Origin: Pseudomonas sp. HAR-UPW-AIA-41
Lineage (GTDB): Bacteria; Pseudomonadota; Gammaproteobacteria; Pseudomonadales; Pseudomonadaceae
NCBI RefSeq assembly: GCF_002304225.1
Contig: NZ_NSLB01000008.1
Span: 84,610 to 148,609, forward strand
Reading direction: 5' to 3'
DNA length: 64,000 nt
Shown here: positions 52,753 to 63,034 of the stretch, in pieces
Numbering within the stretch: position 1 is the first letter of the stretch
How the letters are laid out: each line of letters begins with the position of its first letter
The notes under the pieces: model-generated
Told to the model about the DNA's origin: nothing
Database searches by the model: none
The model's input: the letters and a program-made list of their open reading frames with translations, nothing else
Translations under genes and position numbers: made by a program

Positions 52753-55443
52753 TCAGAGGTTGTTCAGGCGCTCACGCAGCAGCGGTCGAAAGCGCTCGGC
52801 CTCAGCCTGCAGCCTTGCCAGCAGAGGCCCTGCTTCGCTGGCCCGCTTTTGTTTGCCAAGCTCCTCAATGCGGTCACTGAGCTGCTGGGCGGGAGTCAGG
52901 GCGAAACTGCCGAGCAGTGACTTGAGCGAATGTGCCGTTATCCGCAGGCTGTCCTGATCATCTTCTGTGAAAGCCTGCTGCAGCTTGTCCAGGTAGCCGG
53001 CCTGAAGATCATCAAGAAAGTGCTGGCCGATGACCTGTAACACGAATGGATCGACCCGTTCTAGCGCCTGGGCGTAGTCGAACATGTCGGTTTCGGCCGA
53101 GGCCACGCAGAGAGTCGTGTTGTAATGGTCGGCACGTCCCTGCAGTACGTCGGCCATCACCCTGTACAGCTGGTCGCGGTTGATCGGCTTGCTGATGAAA
53201 GCATCCATGCCAGCGGCCAGGCAGGCGTCACGGTCGCTGTCCATGGCATTGGCCGTCATGGCAATGATGGGCAGGTGCTGCGCACTGCCGGCTTCGCGTG
53301 CGCGAATCTGTTGAGTAGCTTCCAGCCCACCCATTTCCGGCATGTACATGTCCATGAAGGCCAGGTCGAATCGGCACATGTCGAGCATTGCCAGGGCCTC
53401 GATACCGTTGTGCGCCACCATGATGCGGTGTTGGTGACGTTCCAGCAGCTTGCACGCCAGCATGGCATTGATCTCGTTGTCTTCCACCAACAGGATGTCC
53501 AGAGGGGGGAGTTGCACACTGCTGTTGGAAGCCACTCTGGAAGGAGTCTCGCCGCAGACCAGCCCTAGCTGGCGCAGCAGGGCATCAAGCAGCTCGGGTT
53601 TGGCCAGCGGTTTGCTCAAGTGGCTGAGGTTGAGATCGCTGCAGCGCTGGCTGTCTGTGCCTAGCAGGGTAGAGTTGAGCAGCATCAGTGGTGCCAGCCC
53701 ATGACTGCGTTGGAGTTCGTCGGCAAGGAGAAAACCGTCGCCATCCTCCAGGCGACTGTCGATCACGGCCAGCTTGAGCGTGGGAGCCTCGGCCAGCAGG
53801 GTCATGGCCTCCACCAGATTAGCGGCGCCCACTGGCTGTAGCTGCCAATCTTCCAGGCAACGGCAGAGCAACTGGCGCAGTTCGCCCTGGCTTTCCACAA
53901 CCAATACCGGCAGGTCGCGCAGTGCCATTAGTTGCTCATCGTTGGGGCGTGGTTGCGCGGGGGTATCCGGTTGCGCTGGCAGATACAGACGGAAGTGAAA
54001 GGTCGAGCCTTGGCCCTCCTGACTTTCCAGCCACAACTGGCCGTGCATGAGCTGCACCAGGCGGCCGACGATGGACAGGCCCAGGCCGGTGCCGCCGAAT
54101 TTGCGCGAGATGGAGCTGTCTGCCTGGCTGAAGGCCTCGAAGATACTGGCCTGGGCCTCTTCGGCAATGCCGATGCCGGTATCGATCACCCGGCCGTGCA
54201 GGCTGCCGTCGGCCTGCAGTTCGAGGCACAGGCGCACGCTGCCGCGCTCGGTGAATTTGATGGCGTTACCAACCAGGTTGATCACGATCTGCCGCAGCCG
54301 GCCGCTGTCGCCGAGCAGAAGCGCCGGGACCTCTGGAGCAATATCGAGGATCAGTGCCAAGCCCTTCTCTTCGGCGCGCACGGTGAGGAGCTGTAGGGCT
54401 TCCCAGCAGGTGGCCGCGATGTCGAAGGGCTCGGTGTGGAGTTCAAGTTTGCCGGCTTCGATCTTCGAGAAATCGAGGATGTCGTTGATGATATTGAGCA
54501 GCGCATCGGCAGAGAGTTTGGCCATCTCCAGGTAGCGCTGCTGCTCGTTGCCGAGCGGCGTGTCCAGGGTCAGGTCGAGCATGCCGAGAATGCCGTTCAT
54601 GGGCGTGCGAATCTCATGGCTCATCACCGCAAGGAAAGCACTCTTGGCTCGGTTGGCGGCTTCAGCGGCCTGGATCGCCTGCTCCAGTTCTACCTCTTTG
54701 CGAATGCGCTGCGTCACATCACGGAAGCTGAAGACCTGCCCCTGCAGCTGGCGATTGATGTACAGCGGGATGCGGTGTCGCTCGAAGTAGCGGCCATCCA
54801 GCAGTGACAGGGTGACGAACTGGCTGGGGTCGTCACTGGCATGTTGGGCCAGCTCGACCACGGCTTGCAGGCCTGGCTCCAGCTGGCTGTCGAGGAAGGC
54901 CAGGATCGAGGCATCAACGCCCGCCACCAGCAGGGCCTCGGGAATCTGCCACATGCGGGCGAAGTGCCGGTTCATGTTGCTGATGCCACCATCCAGGCGT
55001 GTGACCAGAATGCCTTCGGCGGTAGCTTCAAGGGTGGCTGCTAGCAACGAGGTGGAGTGCTCCAGTGCCTCGTTCACCGCCTTTTGCGGTGCTGCATCGC
55101 GAAAGCTCAGCAGTAGCAGTGACTGCTCGCCCACGAGCATCTGCCGCAGGCTTTTTTCCACACTGATCAGTGAGCCGTCCTGGCGCCGGTATTCACCTTC
55201 GACGGCAGTCAGATCGCTGATCTGGCCGTCGCGCACTTCGTCCCAGAAGAACAGGTCCTGAATCGACGACTCAATCTCGGTGATCGGCAGCTGCAGCAGT
55301 GCTTCGCGGCTGTAGCCCAGGGCCTGGCAGGCCGGTGGGTTGGCTTCTATGACGCACAGCGACGCGGGGTCGACCACCAGCATGGCCTGCTCGTAATGGG
55401 CGAAGATCGCCTGGGCGATTGCGGCGGGACCGGGGTTGCTCAT
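52753..55443 (-). CDS. Soluble PAS-PAS hybrid histidine kinase with two REC domains and HPt
   Basis: 896 residues, no membrane helix. Two PAS domains (about 10-120 and 130-248), HisKA with His276 ([11 protein letters not shown]), HATPase (NAIKFTERG ... GLGLSIVGR), a degenerate REC1 (about 515-630; VVES replaces the acidic pair, but the IDS aspartate and LSKP lysine remain), REC2 with VEDN and Asp698 ([12 protein letters not shown]), and HPt with His838 (AHSLKSLLG). It starts directly after the HD-GYP stop (55444), so they form one unit. The signal is probably cytoplasmic (redox, oxygen or metabolite). Confidence 0.93.
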   Translation of the reverse strand: MSNPGPAAIAQAIFAHYEQAMLVVDPASLCVIEANPPACQALGYSREALLQLPITEIESSIQDLFFWDEVRDGQISDLTAVEGEYRRQDGSLISVEKSLRQMLVGEQSLLLLSFRDAAPQKAVNEALEHSTSLLAATLEATAEGILVTRLDGGISNMNRHFARMWQIPEALLVAGVDASILAFLDSQLEPGLQAVVELAQHASDDPSQFVTLSLLDGRYFERHRIPLYINRQLQGQVFSFRDVTQRIRKEVELEQAIQAAEAANRAKSAFLAVMSHEIRTPMNGILGMLDLTLDTPLGNEQQRYLEMAKLSADALLNIINDILDFSKIEAGKLELHTEPFDIAATCWEALQLLTVRAEEKGLALILDIAPEVPALLLGDSGRLRQIVINLVGNAIKFTERGSVRLCLELQADGSLHGRVIDTGIGIAEEAQASIFEAFSQADSSISRKFGGTGLGLSIVGRLVQLMHGQLWLESQEGQGSTFHFRLYLPAQPDTPAQPRPNDEQLMALRDLPVLVVESQGELRQLLCRCLEDWQLQPVGAANLVEAMTLLAEAPTLKLAVIDSRLEDGDGFLLADELQRSHGLAPLMLLNSTLLGTDSQRCSDLNLSHLSKPLAKPELLDALLRQLGLVCGETPSRVASNSSVQLPPLDILLVEDNEINAMLACKLLERHQHRIMVAHNGIEALAMLDMCRFDLAFMDMYMPEMGGLEATQQIRAREAGSAQHLPIIAMTANAMDSDRDACLAAGMDAFISKPINRDQLYRVMADVLQGRADHYNTTLCVASAETDMFDYAQALERVDPFVLQVIGQHFLDDLQAGYLDKLQQAFTEDDQDSLRITAHSLKSLLGSFALTPAQQLSDRIEELGKQKRASEAGPLLARLQAEAERFRPLLRERLNNL

Positions 55444-56712
55444 TTAAGGCGTGCTGCCCTGCTGCGGGTCGAAGTAGTAGGTCACGTGCTGACGCGGACT
55501 CAGGTAATTGTAGATCTCCCGGGGCAGTTGGCCGGGACGCAGGCTTTTGCTGATGTTCAGCTCATGGTCCTGTTCCAGGTCGAGAATGATGGCTTCCTCC
55601 TTGGGAACCTCCGGATCATGCACAACCACTGTGGGGCGCAGGGGTTTGTTCGGATTGACTGCCAGTACCAAACCGATCATTTCGTTGGACAGCTGCACAA
55701 TGCAGCCCGGAGGGTAGACGCCCAGGCAGCGGATAAACGCTTTTAGGGCCACCTCGTCAAAGCGCGTGCGTTGCTGGGCGAACATGCGCGACAGCGCTTC
55801 ATGCGGGGTCAGTGCATCAGCCAGATTGCTCGGGTTGCACAGGTTGTCGTATTGATTGGCGATACTGACCACGCGGGTCAATGGGCTGATTTGCGGGCCC
55901 TTGAGGCCACGTGGGTAGCCGGTCCCGTCACAAAACTCATGGTGCTCCAGGATCACCCGCAGGGCTTCGCCGGTCAGCTCCATCGGCTTACTCAGCTTGA
56001 TGCCATATTCGCAATGCAGCTGCAGCAGGCTTTGCTCTGGCTTGGTCAAAGGCTCTGTCTTGAGCAGTATTTTCGACGGGATTTCAATTTTGCCGATGTC
56101 GTGGAGCAGTGCGCCAATCCCCAATTGCAGGGTGTCCTCGCGACTGAACTGAAGGATGCGCGCGAGCATGATCGACAGCACGGTGACGTTCAGCGAATGG
56201 AAATAGGCGTCTTCACCAGCTTTACCGTTCAATGCATGCATCAGCACTGTGCTTTCACCCAGCATGGCGGTAACCATCTGGTCGACCAGCTCTTCGGCTT
56301 GGCGCAGGGTTTCGCGCGGCTGACTGCGAATATTCCGGTTGATGTTTTTGACGGTCTGGCTTGCCTGCTGGAACTGTTTGTCGACTTCTGCCAGTTGCCT
56401 GCGTAGCGCACGCAATTGTTCGACGCGTGCCTGCTTGGCCTGCAGTGCCGCGACTTCTTCTGCACTGGGCTCGGGGGGCGGAGGTGCTACCTGTGGTGGC
56501 GTAGCCGGCAGGGGCAGTGGTTTGACGTCACTGCGCTTGGGGTCATAGCGCAAACGCGGCAGACCGAGGGCGCGAACGGCAAGTAGCTGTGCTTCGTCCT
56601 TGATCTTGAAGCTGCTGAAGGTAAACGAGTGCTCCATCCAGCCTCGGTCGAGGTGGATGTAGAGGCCTATACAGAGTTGATCAGGTGTGACATAGAGCGC
56701 GTCTGCAGACAT
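55444..56712 (-). CDS. DUF3391 / HD-GYP c-di-GMP phosphodiesterase
   Basis: 422 residues. N-terminal DUF3391 (7-70), a Pro/Glu linker and coiled coil (80-140), then an HD-GYP domain with the metal ligands His172 (FHSLN), His204-Asp205 (LLHDIGKIEIP) and His257-His258 (HHE), and a complete GYP (265-267, CDGTGYPRG). It should hydrolyse c-di-GMP to pGpG or GMP. ATG 56712 was chosen because DUF3391 begins there; the upstream in-frame Met is only 11 codons away. Lies between the LysR gene and the hybrid kinase, all on the minus strand. Confidence 0.92.
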   Translation of the reverse strand: MSADALYVTPDQLCIGLYIHLDRGWMEHSFTFSSFKIKDEAQLLAVRALGLPRLRYDPKRSDVKPLPLPATPPQVAPPPPEPSAEEVAALQAKQARVEQLRALRRQLAEVDKQFQQASQTVKNINRNIRSQPRETLRQAEELVDQMVTAMLGESTVLMHALNGKAGEDAYFHSLNVTVLSIMLARILQFSREDTLQLGIGALLHDIGKIEIPSKILLKTEPLTKPEQSLLQLHCEYGIKLSKPMELTGEALRVILEHHEFCDGTGYPRGLKGPQISPLTRVVSIANQYDNLCNPSNLADALTPHEALSRMFAQQRTRFDEVALKAFIRCLGVYPPGCIVQLSNEMIGLVLAVNPNKPLRPTVVVHDPEVPKEEAIILDLEQDHELNISKSLRPGQLPREIYNYLSPRQHVTYYFDPQQGSTP

Positions 56713-56761
56713 GCCTTCCCCATAGCTGGCGCAGTGCCAGGCCACGCCCGGCTTAATCTGC

Positions 56762-57703
56762 TCAGTCTAGCTGGGGCAGGCGGGCTTTGCCGATGGGCGC
56801 GAGCTCTGTCAGGAGAAAATCCACCAGCACCCGCAGGCGCGGGCTGGGTTGGCGCTGCTGTGGGTAGACTAGGGAGAACGGCCGACTGCAACCGCCGAAG
56901 TCGTCCAGCAGGGTACGCAACTGACCGCTGCGCAGCTCGTCCTCGACCATGAAGCGATAGCACTGGTAAAGCCCGCCGCCATGCCGCGCCAGGCTGACCC
57001 CGGCCTGCAGGTCGTCGCTGCAGGCAAAGTGGCCGCGCGGCAGCCGCTCGAATTCCCGGCCAGCGCGGCGGAAACACCAGGGCACCGTGCGGCCGGTGCG
57101 CGGCAGGAGAAAGCGGATGCACTGATGCTCACCCAGCTCTTCGGGGGTCTGCGGCGTTCCGTGGCGGGCCAGATAGTCGGGGGCCGCCACCACAACCAGT
57201 TCTGCATCTTCGAGCTTGCGCGCGATCAGGCTGGAGTCCGGCTGGGCGCGGGCCCGGATGGCTAGGTCGAAGTCATCGCGGGTGAAATCGATATTGTGGT
57301 TGCTCAGCTGCAGCTCCAGTTGCAGCTGTGGGTAGCGCTGCTGAAAGCGTGGCAGCAGCGGCAGGATGCGCCGCTCGCCGTAGCTGGTGGGCAGGCTCAG
57401 ACGCAGCAGGCCGCTGGGCTGAAGTTGCTGGCCGGCCAGCTGGCGCTCGGCTTCGCCCAGTTGTTGCAGAGCGGCGCGGCACTCCCGGTAGTAGCTGCGG
57501 CCAGCCTCGCTTAGGCGGATCTGCCGGGTAGTGCGGATAAACAGCCGGTTGCCCAGGCGTTGTTCCAGGCGTGCGATGCCACGGCTGACCGCCGCTGGCG
57601 TGAGGCCGGCAACTTGGGCGGCAGCGGTGAAGCTGCTGTGCTCGGCCGCAAGGCAGAACAGCTCCAGACTGCCCAGCTGAAGATCGCTGAATTGCCGCGC
57701 CAT
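56762..57703 (-). CDS. LysR-family transcriptional regulator
   Basis: 313 residues: N-terminal winged HTH (about 8-67; LELFCLAAEHSSFTAAAQVAGLTPAAVSRGIARLEQRLG) and a substrate-binding domain (about 95-300). SD CGGAG upstream of ATG 57703. It is divergent from nitronate monooxygenase copy 2, with a T-N11-A box (57718-57732) in the gap, so it likely controls itself and that gene. Its stop lies 49 bases before the HD-GYP start. Confidence 0.94.
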   Translation of the reverse strand: MARQFSDLQLGSLELFCLAAEHSSFTAAAQVAGLTPAAVSRGIARLEQRLGNRLFIRTTRQIRLSEAGRSYYRECRAALQQLGEAERQLAGQQLQPSGLLRLSLPTSYGERRILPLLPRFQQRYPQLQLELQLSNHNIDFTRDDFDLAIRARAQPDSSLIARKLEDAELVVVAAPDYLARHGTPQTPEELGEHQCIRFLLPRTGRTVPWCFRRAGREFERLPRGHFACSDDLQAGVSLARHGGGLYQCYRFMVEDELRSGQLRTLLDDFGGCSRPFSLVYPQQRQPSPRLRVLVDFLLTELAPIGKARLPQLD

Positions 57704-57717
57704 TTGTGACTCCGTGT

Positions 57718-57732
57718 ATCAAGTGAATTGAT
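57718..57732. promoter_or_regulatory. LysR-type T-N11-A operator
   Basis: ATCAA-N5-TTGAT, a dyad satisfying TCA-N7-TGA / T-N11-A, 15 bases upstream of the LysR start and 87 bases before the divergent monooxygenase. Confidence 0.65.
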
Positions 57733-57818
57733 GTTGAGTGTGTTTGATGCGCTCGTGATTGCAAATACCCTGTGCGGCATGTCAGCCCTTTGGCTGTTTA
57801 CTCATGGGAGAGTCGGCT

Positions 57819-58928
57819 ATGTCACGGAATGCAGCGTCACCAAAAATCAAGGTATGGGATACCGAGCTGACTCGCCGGCTCGGTCTGCGCCTACCCGTTG
57901 TGCAGGGGCCGCTGGGTGGCGGTTTGTCGTCGGTGGAGCTGGTGGGGGCGGTAGCCGATGCCGGTGGGCTCGGCTCTTTTGGTGTGCATCACCTAACGCC
58001 ACAGGCGCTGCTGGAAACGGCGTCGAAAGTGCGCGCCCGCACTGCAGCGCCCTTTGCTCTCAACCTGTGGATGCCCTGCGCCTATCGCCAGCAAAGGCAT
58101 ATCGACGCCGAGTCGTTCGCCCAGGCGCTGGCCTTGCTGGCGCCCTTCTATGAGGAGCTCGGTCTTGCCCTGCCCGAGGCTCCGCCGGCGGCCTGGCCGG
58201 ATGAACGCGAGCAGATGGAGGCGCTGCTGGAGGCGCGTCCGGCGGTGTTCAGTTTCGTTTTCGGCATACCGCCGGCCGATGTGCTGCGCCGTTGCCGTCA
58301 GTTGGACATTCTCACGCTGGGAGCAGCAACTACGGTGGCCGAGGCGCGTGCGCTGGAGGAGGCTGGGGTGGACATGCTGGTGGCCAGCGGCGCGGAGGCC
58401 GGCGGGCACCGTGTCGCGTTCCTTGAACCGCCTGAGCGGGGGCTGATCGGTCTGTTTTCCCTATTGCCGCAAGTGGTGGATGCCGTGCGGATTCCGGTGC
58501 TTGCCGCAGGTGGCATAGCCGATGGGCGCGGCATGGCGGCGGCGCTGTTGCTGGGGGCTCAGGGTGTTCAGCTTGGGACGGCATTTCTGGCCTGTGAAGA
58601 GTCGGCCGCCAGTGCGGTGCAGCGCGCCAGCCTGTTCCAGCCGCAGGCGAACGACACGGTGCTGACCCGGGTGTTCAGCGGGCGCCTGGCGCGTGGCATC
58701 CGCAACCAGTTTGTCGAGCGGTTGCAGGCTGTGAAGGACCGGTTGCCGGGCTATCCACTGCTCAACAGTCTCACCGCAGAGCTGAAGCGTGCCGCTGTCG
58801 CCCAGCAGCGCCCCGAGTTGATGTCGCTGTGGTCCGGGCAGTCCGCTGGACTGTTGCGTCACCGCACGGCCGCAGCGCTGCTGACTGCATTGGAAGAGCA
58901 GGCGCAGACGCTGCTGGGAGGCCTTTAA
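57819..58928 (+). CDS. Nitronate monooxygenase family protein, copy 2
   Basis: 369 residues. LPVVQGPLGGGLSSVELVGAVADAGGLGSFG, MLVASGAEAGGHRVAF and IPVLAAGGIADGRGMAAALLLGAQGVQLGTAFLACEESAASAV define the FMN TIM barrel. The first motif has QGPLGGG where copy 1 has QAPMAGV, so the two differ in subtype. ATG 57819 has SD GGGAG; earlier in-frame Met codons (57759, 57804) lack one. Probably regulated by the divergent LysR protein. Its stop lies 3 bases from msrA (convergent). Confidence 0.9.
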   Translation: MSRNAASPKIKVWDTELTRRLGLRLPVVQGPLGGGLSSVELVGAVADAGGLGSFGVHHLTPQALLETASKVRARTAAPFALNLWMPCAYRQQRHIDAESFAQALALLAPFYEELGLALPEAPPAAWPDEREQMEALLEARPAVFSFVFGIPPADVLRRCRQLDILTLGAATTVAEARALEEAGVDMLVASGAEAGGHRVAFLEPPERGLIGLFSLLPQVVDAVRIPVLAAGGIADGRGMAAALLLGAQGVQLGTAFLACEESAASAVQRASLFQPQANDTVLTRVFSGRLARGIRNQFVERLQAVKDRLPGYPLLNSLTAELKRAAVAQQRPELMSLWSGQSAGLLRHRTAAALLTALEEQAQTLLGGL

Positions 58929-58931
58929 GCC

Positions 58932-59579
58932 TCAGTCCGGCAGGCACACTCCGGTGCCACCCAGACCGCAGTAGCCGCCGGGATTCTTGGCCAGGTACTG
59001 CTGGTGGTAGGCCTCGGCGTAATAGAACGGTCCGGCAGGGGCGATCTCGCTGGTGATCTGGCCGAGGCCAGCCTGATCCAGCGCCTGCTGGAAGGCCGCC
59101 CGGCTGGCTTCGGCGGCGCTTTGCTGGGCGTCGTCGAAGGTGTAGATGGCCGAGCGGTACTGGGTGCCGATGTCGTTGCCCTGGCGCATGCCCTGGGTCG
59201 GGTTGTGTGCTTCCCAGAACACCTTGAGCAGGGCCTGGTAACTGGTCAGTTGCGGGTCGAATACCACCAGCACCACTTCGGTGTGGCCGGTCAGACCGGA
59301 GCAGACTTCCTCGTAGGTCGGGTTTGGCGTCAGGCCACCGGCGTAGCCGACCGCCGTGCTCCACACGCCGGGCTGCTGCCAGAAGCGCAGTTCGGCGCCC
59401 CAGAAACAGCCAAGGGCAAAGACGGCCTGTTGCAGCCCCTCGGGAAACGGGCCCTGCAGGGCATTGCCATTGACAAAGTGCCGCGCCGGCACCGGCAGTG
59501 GCGTGCTGCGCCCGGGCAGGGCCTGCTCGGCGGTGGGCAGGGCGAGTTTCTCGGTGAGGATGCGTGAGCGCAGGACCAT
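58932..59579 (-). CDS. msrA: Peptide methionine (S)-S-oxide reductase
   Basis: 215 residues. The catalytic GCFWG has Cys58; the recycling cysteines lie at the C-terminus ([12 protein letters not shown]). The N-terminal extension of about 50 residues is typical of E. coli-type MsrA. Repairs oxidised methionine using thioredoxin. SD AAGGAG 9 bases upstream of the ATG. Downstream of dipA on the same strand. Confidence 0.97.
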   Translation of the reverse strand: MVLRSRILTEKLALPTAEQALPGRSTPLPVPARHFVNGNALQGPFPEGLQQAVFALGCFWGAELRFWQQPGVWSTAVGYAGGLTPNPTYEEVCSGLTGHTEVVLVVFDPQLTSYQALLKVFWEAHNPTQGMRQGNDIGTQYRSAIYTFDDAQQSAAEASRAAFQQALDQAGLGQITSEIAPAGPFYYAEAYHQQYLAKNPGGYCGLGGTGVCLPD

Positions 59580-59638
59580 GGTCGGACTCCTTGGACTGAA
59601 CCTTCAGTGTCGCTGTGTCGCGCCGAAACGGCTACCGC

Positions 59639-62350
59639 TCAATCGTTTCCGAGTTTGCCGGTATATTGCTGCAGGCGGGCGAGCAGGTGGCGACCGTCGA
59701 TCGGCTGGTCGAACAGGTAGCCCTGGCCGATATCGCAGTTCTGGCGGCGCAGGAAAGTCAGCTGTTCGGCGCTCTCGATGCCTTCGGCCACCACTTTCAG
59801 GCGCAGGCTGTGGGCCATGGCCACCACGGCCGCAGTGATCTGCATGTCATCCTGATTGGTCGGGATGTCGCGGATGAAGCTGCGGTCGATCTTGATCACG
59901 TCGATGGGGAACTTCTTCAGGTAGCTCAGCGACGAGTAGCCGGTGCCGAAATCATCCATGGCCAGGGTCAAGCCGAGGCTTTTCAGGGCTTCGAGTTGCA
60001 GACGTGTGGCATCGGTGGCATCCAGCAGCAGCGATTCGGTCAGCTCCAGTTCGATGCGTTCGCCGGTCAGGCGTTCCTCTTCGAGGATCTGGCGGATCGA
60101 GGCGACCAGTTCCGGGTCGCTGAACTGGCGGGGCGACAGGTTGATGGCGATCTGCACGTCGGGCATGCCCCAGAGTTCCAGTTGCCGGCTCATCTGACAG
60201 GCCTGGCGTACCACCCATTTGCCGATCGGGATGATCAGCCCGGTTTCCTCGGCAACCTGAATGAACTGGTCGGGGCGGATCATGCCCTTCTGCGGGTGCT
60301 GCCAGCGCAGCAGGGCTTCCAGACCCAGCAGACGGCCGCTCTTCAGGCACAGCTTGGGCTGGTAAAACACCTGCAGCTCACCTTGAGCAAGGGCGCGGCG
60401 CAGGTTGCTTTCCAGAAACAGCTTGTGACTGGCCTCGGCCGTCAGTTGTTCGTTGAACACTTGCAGTTGGTGCTTGCCGTTGGCCTTGGCCTTGTGCAGA
60501 GCCAGGCCCGCCTGCTTGATCAGGGTCTGCGGATCGTTGCTGTGCAGCGGCGCGCAGGCCAGGCCGAGGGAACCGCTGACGTTGATCAGGTGGTTGTCGA
60601 TGAACAGCGGCTTTTCCAGAGTGTTGAGCAGACTAGCGGCGATCTGCTGGCCGCTGGCCAGATCGGCGCCATCGAGCACCACGGCGAATTCGTTACTGGC
60701 CAGGCGCGCCAGCAGGTGCGCAGGGCCCAGAGTGTTGCGCAGGCGTTTGGCCAGGCTGACCAGCAGTTTGTCGCCGGTCGGATGACCGAGGCTATCGTTG
60801 ATCCGCTTGAAGTTGTCGATGTCTACCAGCAGGAGGCTCAGTGGGCGGTCGCCTTGATCGCTGAAGTGCTGTTCCAAATGACGGATGAAGTAGGGGCGAT
60901 TGCCCATGCCGGTCAGACTGTCGCTGAAGGCCAGCTTCTCGATGCGCTGCAGCGCCTGACGGCTTTCGGTTATGTCTTCGTAAATGCCGATGTAGTGGGT
61001 CAGTTGCCCCTGACTGTCGAGCACCTTGGACAGCGAGAGACGGGCCCAGTAAGGCTCGAGGTTCTTGCGCCGGCAGCGGAACTCACCATGCCAGCGGTTG
61101 TGCTGGCCCAGGCTGTTGCTGCTGTTGAACAGCAGTTCGGCAAGGTTCTCCAACGCCGGCAGCTCGCCGATCAGTTGGCCTTGAACTTCCGCCTCGCTGT
61201 ACTGGGTGATGGCGGTGAAGCTGGGGTTGGCGTAGGTCACCCGGCCGTCGCGGTCGATCAGCAGGAAGGCGCTGGCGCTCTGCTCCACGGCACGCTTGAA
61301 CAGGTGCAGGGCCTTGCTGGCCTGACGGTGCTGCTGGCTGATGATGATCTGCGCATAGAGATCGGCCAGCTCGCCGGCAAAACCGATCTCGTCGCTCTGC
61401 CAGTGGCGGGTGCCGTTGCTGTGTTCCAGGCACAGTACGCCGACCAGTTCGCCGTCGATGCGCACGCCGGCATCGAGAATGGCCTGAATACCCTGCGGCT
61501 TGAGGTAGCTGTCGGCCAGTTCGCGGGTGCGCGGGTCCTCCCAGGCATTCTGCGCGTCGATGGCGCGGCCGCTGTGCAGGGCAGCGAAGTAGGCCGGGAA
61601 GGCGGAGGCATTCAGCGGGGCTGGCTGCTCATGCCGGTTGCTGGCGCAGTTGAACAGGCTGACCGCGACCAGTTGTTCGCCCTGCAGGCGCCACAGACTG
61701 GCTCGGCTGACGCCATAGAGGTCGCAGGCGCTGCGGGTGATCAGCTCGGCGGCCTCACGCAGGGGGTCGTCGCTGGCATAGCGGTGCTGGGCCAGGCGCA
61801 CGATCAGGTTCTGCTGGGCGCGTGAGCGGATCAGATGCTGCAGGTGATCATCCTGGGTGCGTTGATAGGCTTCCAGTGCGGTGCGCAGTCGCTGGTTCTG
61901 CGCTTGCAGCTGTTGCAGGGCCGGTGCGGGTTCCTGGGCGGTTGGCTGTTCAAACAGGTAACCGCGCAGCAACTCCTGTGTGCCTTGCTGGTGACGTTCG
62001 CCCAGTTCGACCAACTGGCGGCTACCACTGGGGGCATGCAGCCAGTAGCGCACCTGATAACGCCCCTGGGCGTCGAGTTGCTGTTGGATTTCCTGATGCA
62101 GCTGCAGTCGTTGTGCCGCATCCATCAGGCTGGCGTAAGGGGTGCCGATCAGGCCGCATAGGTCGCGTGCGGGAACGCCCCAGCGAGCATGGCAGCTGGG
62201 GTCCAGATAAAGCAGATGCCAGCCAGGGGCATTCAGGCGCTCGAATGCGAGCAGACCCAGATGTTCCGGTGTGGCTAACTGCGTCACATCCTCGCGGCCT
62301 GCGAGTGGCTGACGCTCTGCGGGGCTTTTCACTTGGTCGGCCGTATCCAT
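59639..62350 (-). CDS. dipA: GAF-PAS-GGDEF-EAL c-di-GMP phosphodiesterase (DipA-like)
   Basis: 903 residues. N-terminal PAS-like region (about 25-140), a coiled coil, a GAF domain (about 180-330), a PAS domain (about 345-470), a degenerate GGDEF with ASNEF (551-555) in the signature place, and an EAL domain with Glu678 (LEALLRW) and DDFGTGYSSLSYL. The broken GGDEF plus intact EAL points to a phosphodiesterase. This architecture, the ASNEF variant and the position between msrA and aceF match DipA (Pch), needed for dispersal of P. aeruginosa biofilms. ATG 62350 was chosen for its perfect SD (AAGGAG). Confidence 0.93.
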   Translation of the reverse strand: MDTADQVKSPAERQPLAGREDVTQLATPEHLGLLAFERLNAPGWHLLYLDPSCHARWGVPARDLCGLIGTPYASLMDAAQRLQLHQEIQQQLDAQGRYQVRYWLHAPSGSRQLVELGERHQQGTQELLRGYLFEQPTAQEPAPALQQLQAQNQRLRTALEAYQRTQDDHLQHLIRSRAQQNLIVRLAQHRYASDDPLREAAELITRSACDLYGVSRASLWRLQGEQLVAVSLFNCASNRHEQPAPLNASAFPAYFAALHSGRAIDAQNAWEDPRTRELADSYLKPQGIQAILDAGVRIDGELVGVLCLEHSNGTRHWQSDEIGFAGELADLYAQIIISQQHRQASKALHLFKRAVEQSASAFLLIDRDGRVTYANPSFTAITQYSEAEVQGQLIGELPALENLAELLFNSSNSLGQHNRWHGEFRCRRKNLEPYWARLSLSKVLDSQGQLTHYIGIYEDITESRQALQRIEKLAFSDSLTGMGNRPYFIRHLEQHFSDQGDRPLSLLLVDIDNFKRINDSLGHPTGDKLLVSLAKRLRNTLGPAHLLARLASNEFAVVLDGADLASGQQIAASLLNTLEKPLFIDNHLINVSGSLGLACAPLHSNDPQTLIKQAGLALHKAKANGKHQLQVFNEQLTAEASHKLFLESNLRRALAQGELQVFYQPKLCLKSGRLLGLEALLRWQHPQKGMIRPDQFIQVAEETGLIIPIGKWVVRQACQMSRQLELWGMPDVQIAINLSPRQFSDPELVASIRQILEEERLTGERIELELTESLLLDATDATRLQLEALKSLGLTLAMDDFGTGYSSLSYLKKFPIDVIKIDRSFIRDIPTNQDDMQITAAVVAMAHSLRLKVVAEGIESAEQLTFLRRQNCDIGQGYLFDQPIDGRHLLARLQQYTGKLGND

Positions 62351-62405
62351 TATGCTCCTTGGATTCGGCCTACTACGTTGGTCTGACATGAGCCAAGGGT
62401 GCACG

Positions 62406-62936
62406 ATGCAATTACGACTGGCAAGACAAGCTATTGGCGCTGTTCTTCTGACGGCAATGTCCGTGCTCGCCCCGGTCTGGGCAAATGAGCCCGTCAGCCT
62501 CTCGGACGGTGGCGAGCAGGCGGCCTATCTGGCGGGCCTGAAGAAGCTCTACCTGACCGGTAGCGAACGTCAGGCGCTGCTCAAGCACTGCAATTCGCTG
62601 CTGGCCAGCTACGCCCTGCGTGCCGGTTATCAGGTGGGGCAGAGCGATCGGCGCGACTTGCTCTACAGCCTGCAGGTCGGCAAAGCCGGCCAGCTGCTGG
62701 TGCGCGAGGAAAACCGGGTGCCCGATAGCGTGGAGCGCTCGGTGCGCAATCAGCGGGTCGATGTCTTCGGTGTCGATCCTTTCGTGCGTTACGAGTGTCC
62801 GGCCGGTGGTATCCGCTGCGTGCTGTTCAATCCGGTCGACCGTCAGCCCCTGCTGACCATCGTGCGTGACCTGGACGGTGCGGCCGAGCTGGCCAAGGGG
62901 CTGACCTTCCTGATCCGCAATATCCAGAAGGGCTGA
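62406..62936 (+). CDS. Exported conserved hypothetical protein
   Basis: 176 residues with a Sec signal peptide (RLARQAIGAVLLTAMSVLAPVWA, cleavage near 25). The mature part has two Cys pairs' worth of positions (HC, YEC, RC) that could form one disulphide. No family recognised. ATG 62406 was chosen for SD AAGGG; upstream in-frame ATG 62385 is possible. Divergent from dipA over only 55 bases and ends at the shared terminator before aceF. Likely periplasmic; function unknown. Confidence 0.75.
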   Translation: MQLRLARQAIGAVLLTAMSVLAPVWANEPVSLSDGGEQAAYLAGLKKLYLTGSERQALLKHCNSLLASYALRAGYQVGQSDRRDLLYSLQVGKAGQLLVREENRVPDSVERSVRNQRVDVFGVDPFVRYECPAGGIRCVLFNPVDRQPLLTIVRDLDGAAELAKGLTFLIRNIQKG

Positions 62937-62990
62937 TTCACTCATTCTCGTTCCTTAACGCAGGGCGCTCTGCCGCGCATGCCTGACCAA

Positions 62991-63018
62991 ACAAAACCCC
63001 GCCATGGCGGGGTTTTGT
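62991..63018. terminator. Bidirectional terminator between the hypothetical gene and aceF
   Basis: 28-base perfect palindrome with 14-base arms (ACAAAACCCCGCCA and complement). The A and T runs suit both strands. It lies 54 bases after one stop and 16 bases after the other. Confidence 0.92.
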
Positions 63019-63034
63019 GGTTTCAGCGCTGGCG

